Below are positions 35,816 through 37,758 of a DNA stretch of 37,758 nucleotides, one piece after another. Numbering within the stretch: position 1 is the stretch's first letter; every line of letters begins with the position of its first letter. This DNA is from Sulfurovum sp. (GTDB lineage Bacteria > Campylobacterota > Campylobacteria > Campylobacterales > Sulfurovaceae): assembly GCA_013139765.1 (NCBI GenBank), contig WTAE01000046.1:1-37758 (forward strand), in the 5' to 3' direction. The notes under the pieces were generated by a model. That model was given only the letters and a program-made list of their open reading frames with translations, was not told where the DNA came from and did not search any database. Made by a program: the position numbers and the translations under genes.

Positions 35816-36835
35816 TTAATTAGTCTGTGAATATCCATCAGGGTTATTTGATTGCCATCGCCAGCTGTCTTCACACATTTCAGAGATGTCTTTTTTTGCC
35901 TCCCAGCCTAGCACTTCTTTGGCGTAGCTTGGGTCTGCGTAACATTTTGCAATGTCTCCTGCACGTCTTGGTGCAATGGTATAGGGAACTGTTTTGTTTG
36001 AAGCTTTTTCAAACGCTTTGACCATGTCGAGTACGGAGTAGCCTATACCTGTTCCCAGGTTAATGGTCATGACTTCTGTAAAACTTTTGATCTTATCTAA
36101 GGCTTTCACGTGGCCGTCTGCTAAGTCCATGACATGGATGTAGTCACGTACACCTGTACCATCAGGGGTATTGTAGTCATCACCAAAAACAGAAAGAGAA
36201 GCACGTTTCCCTACTGCAGTTTGGGCAATGAAAGGCATGAGGTTATTGGGAATGCCGTTAGGGTCTTCTCCAATGGTTCCTGAAGGGTGTGCGCCTACAG
36301 GATTGAAGTAACGTAGAAGAACAACTTTCCAGTCATTATCTGAAATGTATAAATCTCGAAGTATCTCTTCTACAAAGAGTTTTGAACGTCCGTAAGGGTT
36401 TGTGGCAGAGAGTGGAAAGTTTTCTAAAATAGGAGTTGTATGTGGGTCACCATATACGGTAGCAGAAGAAGAGAAGACAATAGATTTGCAGCCATGTTCT
36501 GCCATGACTTCGCAGAGAACTGCCGTGCCATTTACATTGTTATCATAATACTTGAGTGGTTTTTCTACAGATTCCCCTACCGCTTTAAGCCCTGCAAAAT
36601 GAATGACAGCGTCTATAGTATGTGCGCTAAATACAGAATGAAGGTCATTTCTAGATCTGACATCACCTTCAATAGTTATAAGTGTTTGAGAAATGATCTG
36701 TTCTACTCTTTTAACAGCTTCTTTTGAAGCATTACAAAAGTTGTCAAAAATAACCACTTCATAACCTGCTTCAATGAGTAAAATAATGGTGTGTGAACCA
36801 ATGTATCCAGCGCCACCAGTGACAAGAATTTTCAT
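35816..36835 (-). CDS. galE: UDP-glucose 4-epimerase
   Basis: KILVTGGAGYIGSHTIILL; FSSSATVYGDP; NPYGRSKLFVEEIL (YxxxK); RDYIHVMDLADGHVKAL. Confidence 0.96.
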   Translation of the reverse strand: MKILVTGGAGYIGSHTIILLIEAGYEVVIFDNFCNASKEAVKRVEQIISQTLITIEGDVRSRNDLHSVFSAHTIDAVIHFAGLKAVGESVEKPLKYYDNNVNGTAVLCEVMAEHGCKSIVFSSSATVYGDPHTTPILENFPLSATNPYGRSKLFVEEILRDLYISDNDWKVVLLRYFNPVGAHPSGTIGEDPNGIPNNLMPFIAQTAVGKRASLSVFGDDYNTPDGTGVRDYIHVMDLADGHVKALDKIKSFTEVMTINLGTGIGYSVLDMVKAFEKASNKTVPYTIAPRRAGDIAKCYADPSYAKEVLGWEAKKDISEMCEDSWRWQSNNPDGYSQTN

Positions 36836-36839
36836 ATTT

Positions 36840-37400
36840 TTAGAAGCTCAACTTTAATCCACCATAAAAACTATCACTGAGTGTATAGTCAATGAACTCA
36901 TAATTTGTTTCTATGTTTCTGTAGCCTAGAAAAATGTGGATATTGCTAATGACTTCCATGTCTGCTTCTGTTCTAAATTCTGAATAAGTGTCTCCATCTG
37001 AGAATGTCAGTACTGAGGGTGCATAAGCAAAACTAGCAGAGAGGGTAGTGTTGGGGATGTTGTTAGAGAGTGGCAAGAGGTAAGCGACTTTTGCAAAGAG
37101 TGGAAGTGCCACAAAATCTTCTGCAAATGCCAGTTGGAAACCAAAAGAAAAATGTAAGTCTGGGGCCGCTTCGAGTGCAGATCCTGCGCTGAGTCCTAAA
37201 GTGACAAGGTCATCTAAGTCATTGTGCAAATAGCTAAAGTCAACATGATACTCTGTACCACCTGTATAGCCCATAGTTTCGTTAAAGTTGTAAGAAGCGA
37301 GTACTTCTACATCATCAGAATTTATGTCTAAACCAATGCTGTTTTGTGCCTGTGAAAGTCCCGTAAATACGAGTGCTGTGAGTACTATTTTCTTGAACAT
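36840..37400 (-). CDS. YfaZ-like outer-membrane beta-barrel protein
   Basis: MFKKIVLTALVFTGLSQAQ signal peptide; alternating hydrophobic beta-strand pattern ending in ...SFYGGLKLSF (terminal aromatic). Confidence 0.65.
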   Translation of the reverse strand: MFKKIVLTALVFTGLSQAQNSIGLDINSDDVEVLASYNFNETMGYTGGTEYHVDFSYLHNDLDDLVTLGLSAGSALEAAPDLHFSFGFQLAFAEDFVALPLFAKVAYLLPLSNNIPNTTLSASFAYAPSVLTFSDGDTYSEFRTEADMEVISNIHIFLGYRNIETNYEFIDYTLSDSFYGGLKLSF

Positions 37401-37427
37401 ACTATCTTCCCTTGATATTTTTTTAAT

Positions 37428-37436
37428 ATCTTAGCA
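37428..37436 (-). promoter_or_regulatory. Predicted extended -10 (TGCTAAGAT) upstream of the YfaZ-like gene
   Basis: Plus-strand atcttagca reads TGCTAAGAT on minus, upstream of the start at 37400. Confidence 0.4.
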
Positions 37437-37465
37437 AAAAAAGAAGAAAAAGAAAGTTAAATAAA

Positions 37466-37729
37466 TCAGTCTGCAGGTCTATAGTTTTTCTCTTTTTCTT
37501 CGCGTTCTTTTCTGATTTTTTCTTTGTGGGCTTTTTTATATGCTTCCTTTTTGGCTTGCATCATGGCCGCATCTTGTAAGTCCTCTTCATTGTCATGGCG
37601 TACGGCATCTGTAAACTTACTGTGGTCATCAAACTGTCCTGTTTTTACTGCCCAAAGTAGGGCCATTAAACCAATGGCACCTAAAAAAGTAGAAATACCT
37701 ATCATTAAAATGACTATACTTTCAGACAT
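37466..37729 (-). CDS. ccoS: cbb3-type cytochrome oxidase assembly protein CcoS
   Basis: Single N-terminal TM, IGLMALLWAVKTGQFDD motif typical of CcoS, charged C-terminal tail. Confidence 0.85.
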   Translation of the reverse strand: MSESIVILMIGISTFLGAIGLMALLWAVKTGQFDDHSKFTDAVRHDNEEDLQDAAMMQAKKEAYKKAHKEKIRKEREEKEKNYRPAD

Positions 37730-37758
37730 TATTTATCCTTAAATTTGATTTGTTTGAT

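Noticed and set aside
36440-36727. 95-aa plus-strand ORF inside galE
   Set aside because: Antisense shadow ORF; galE frame is strongly supported.
37414-37430. GATATT-TTTTT-AATATC inverted repeat upstream of the YfaZ-like gene as a terminator
   Set aside because: AT-only short stem next to a likely -10 element; too weak to call as a terminator.
1-37758. CRISPR arrays, tRNA/rRNA genes, transposases or integrases
   Set aside because: None seen: no spaced direct repeats, no recognisable RNA gene sequence, and no mobile-element protein motifs in the ORF set. A tRNAscan/ISfinder run would confirm.

Overview
The window is AT-rich and almost fully coding. About 35 genes lie head-to-tail on the minus strand, many with overlapping starts and stops. 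Protein families (GT4 glycosyltransferases, Wzm/Wzt-like ABC exporter, MsbA, GmhB, CcoS, YfaZ-like protein) point to a surface-polysaccharide locus (LPS O-chain, capsule or EPS). The overall style resembles Campylobacterota (Sulfurovum/Sulfurimonas-like), but that is inference. In transcription order (high to low coordinate) it holds: ccoS and a YfaZ-like protein; sugar-nucleotide supply (galE, phosphomannomutase, pgi, galU, fcl, manC); an ABC-2 exporter pair; CapK/PaaK-like and AroB-like enzymes; a glycosyltransferase/SDR block; a compact module of CotH-like kinase/beta-helix, anchored beta-sandwich protein, VTC-domain polymerase, DUF4956 membrane protein, exported inorganic pyrophosphatase and membrane-anchored CYTH/VTC-like protein; gmd/rmd; a divergent deacetylase-like protein; wecB; acyltransferase; glycosyltransferases; ugd; a polyprenyl glycosylphosphotransferase; gmhB; msbA; and a truncated kinase-like gene. 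The most interesting candidate is the 13.6-20.0 kb module, which may be a polyphosphate/pyrophosphate-linked envelope phosphorylation system. Second is a DOIS-like sugar-phosphate cyclase beside a CapK-like enzyme. Third is a heptanucleotide tandem repeat over the predicted -35 region of the galU promoter. No tRNA, rRNA, CRISPR or transposase was recognised.
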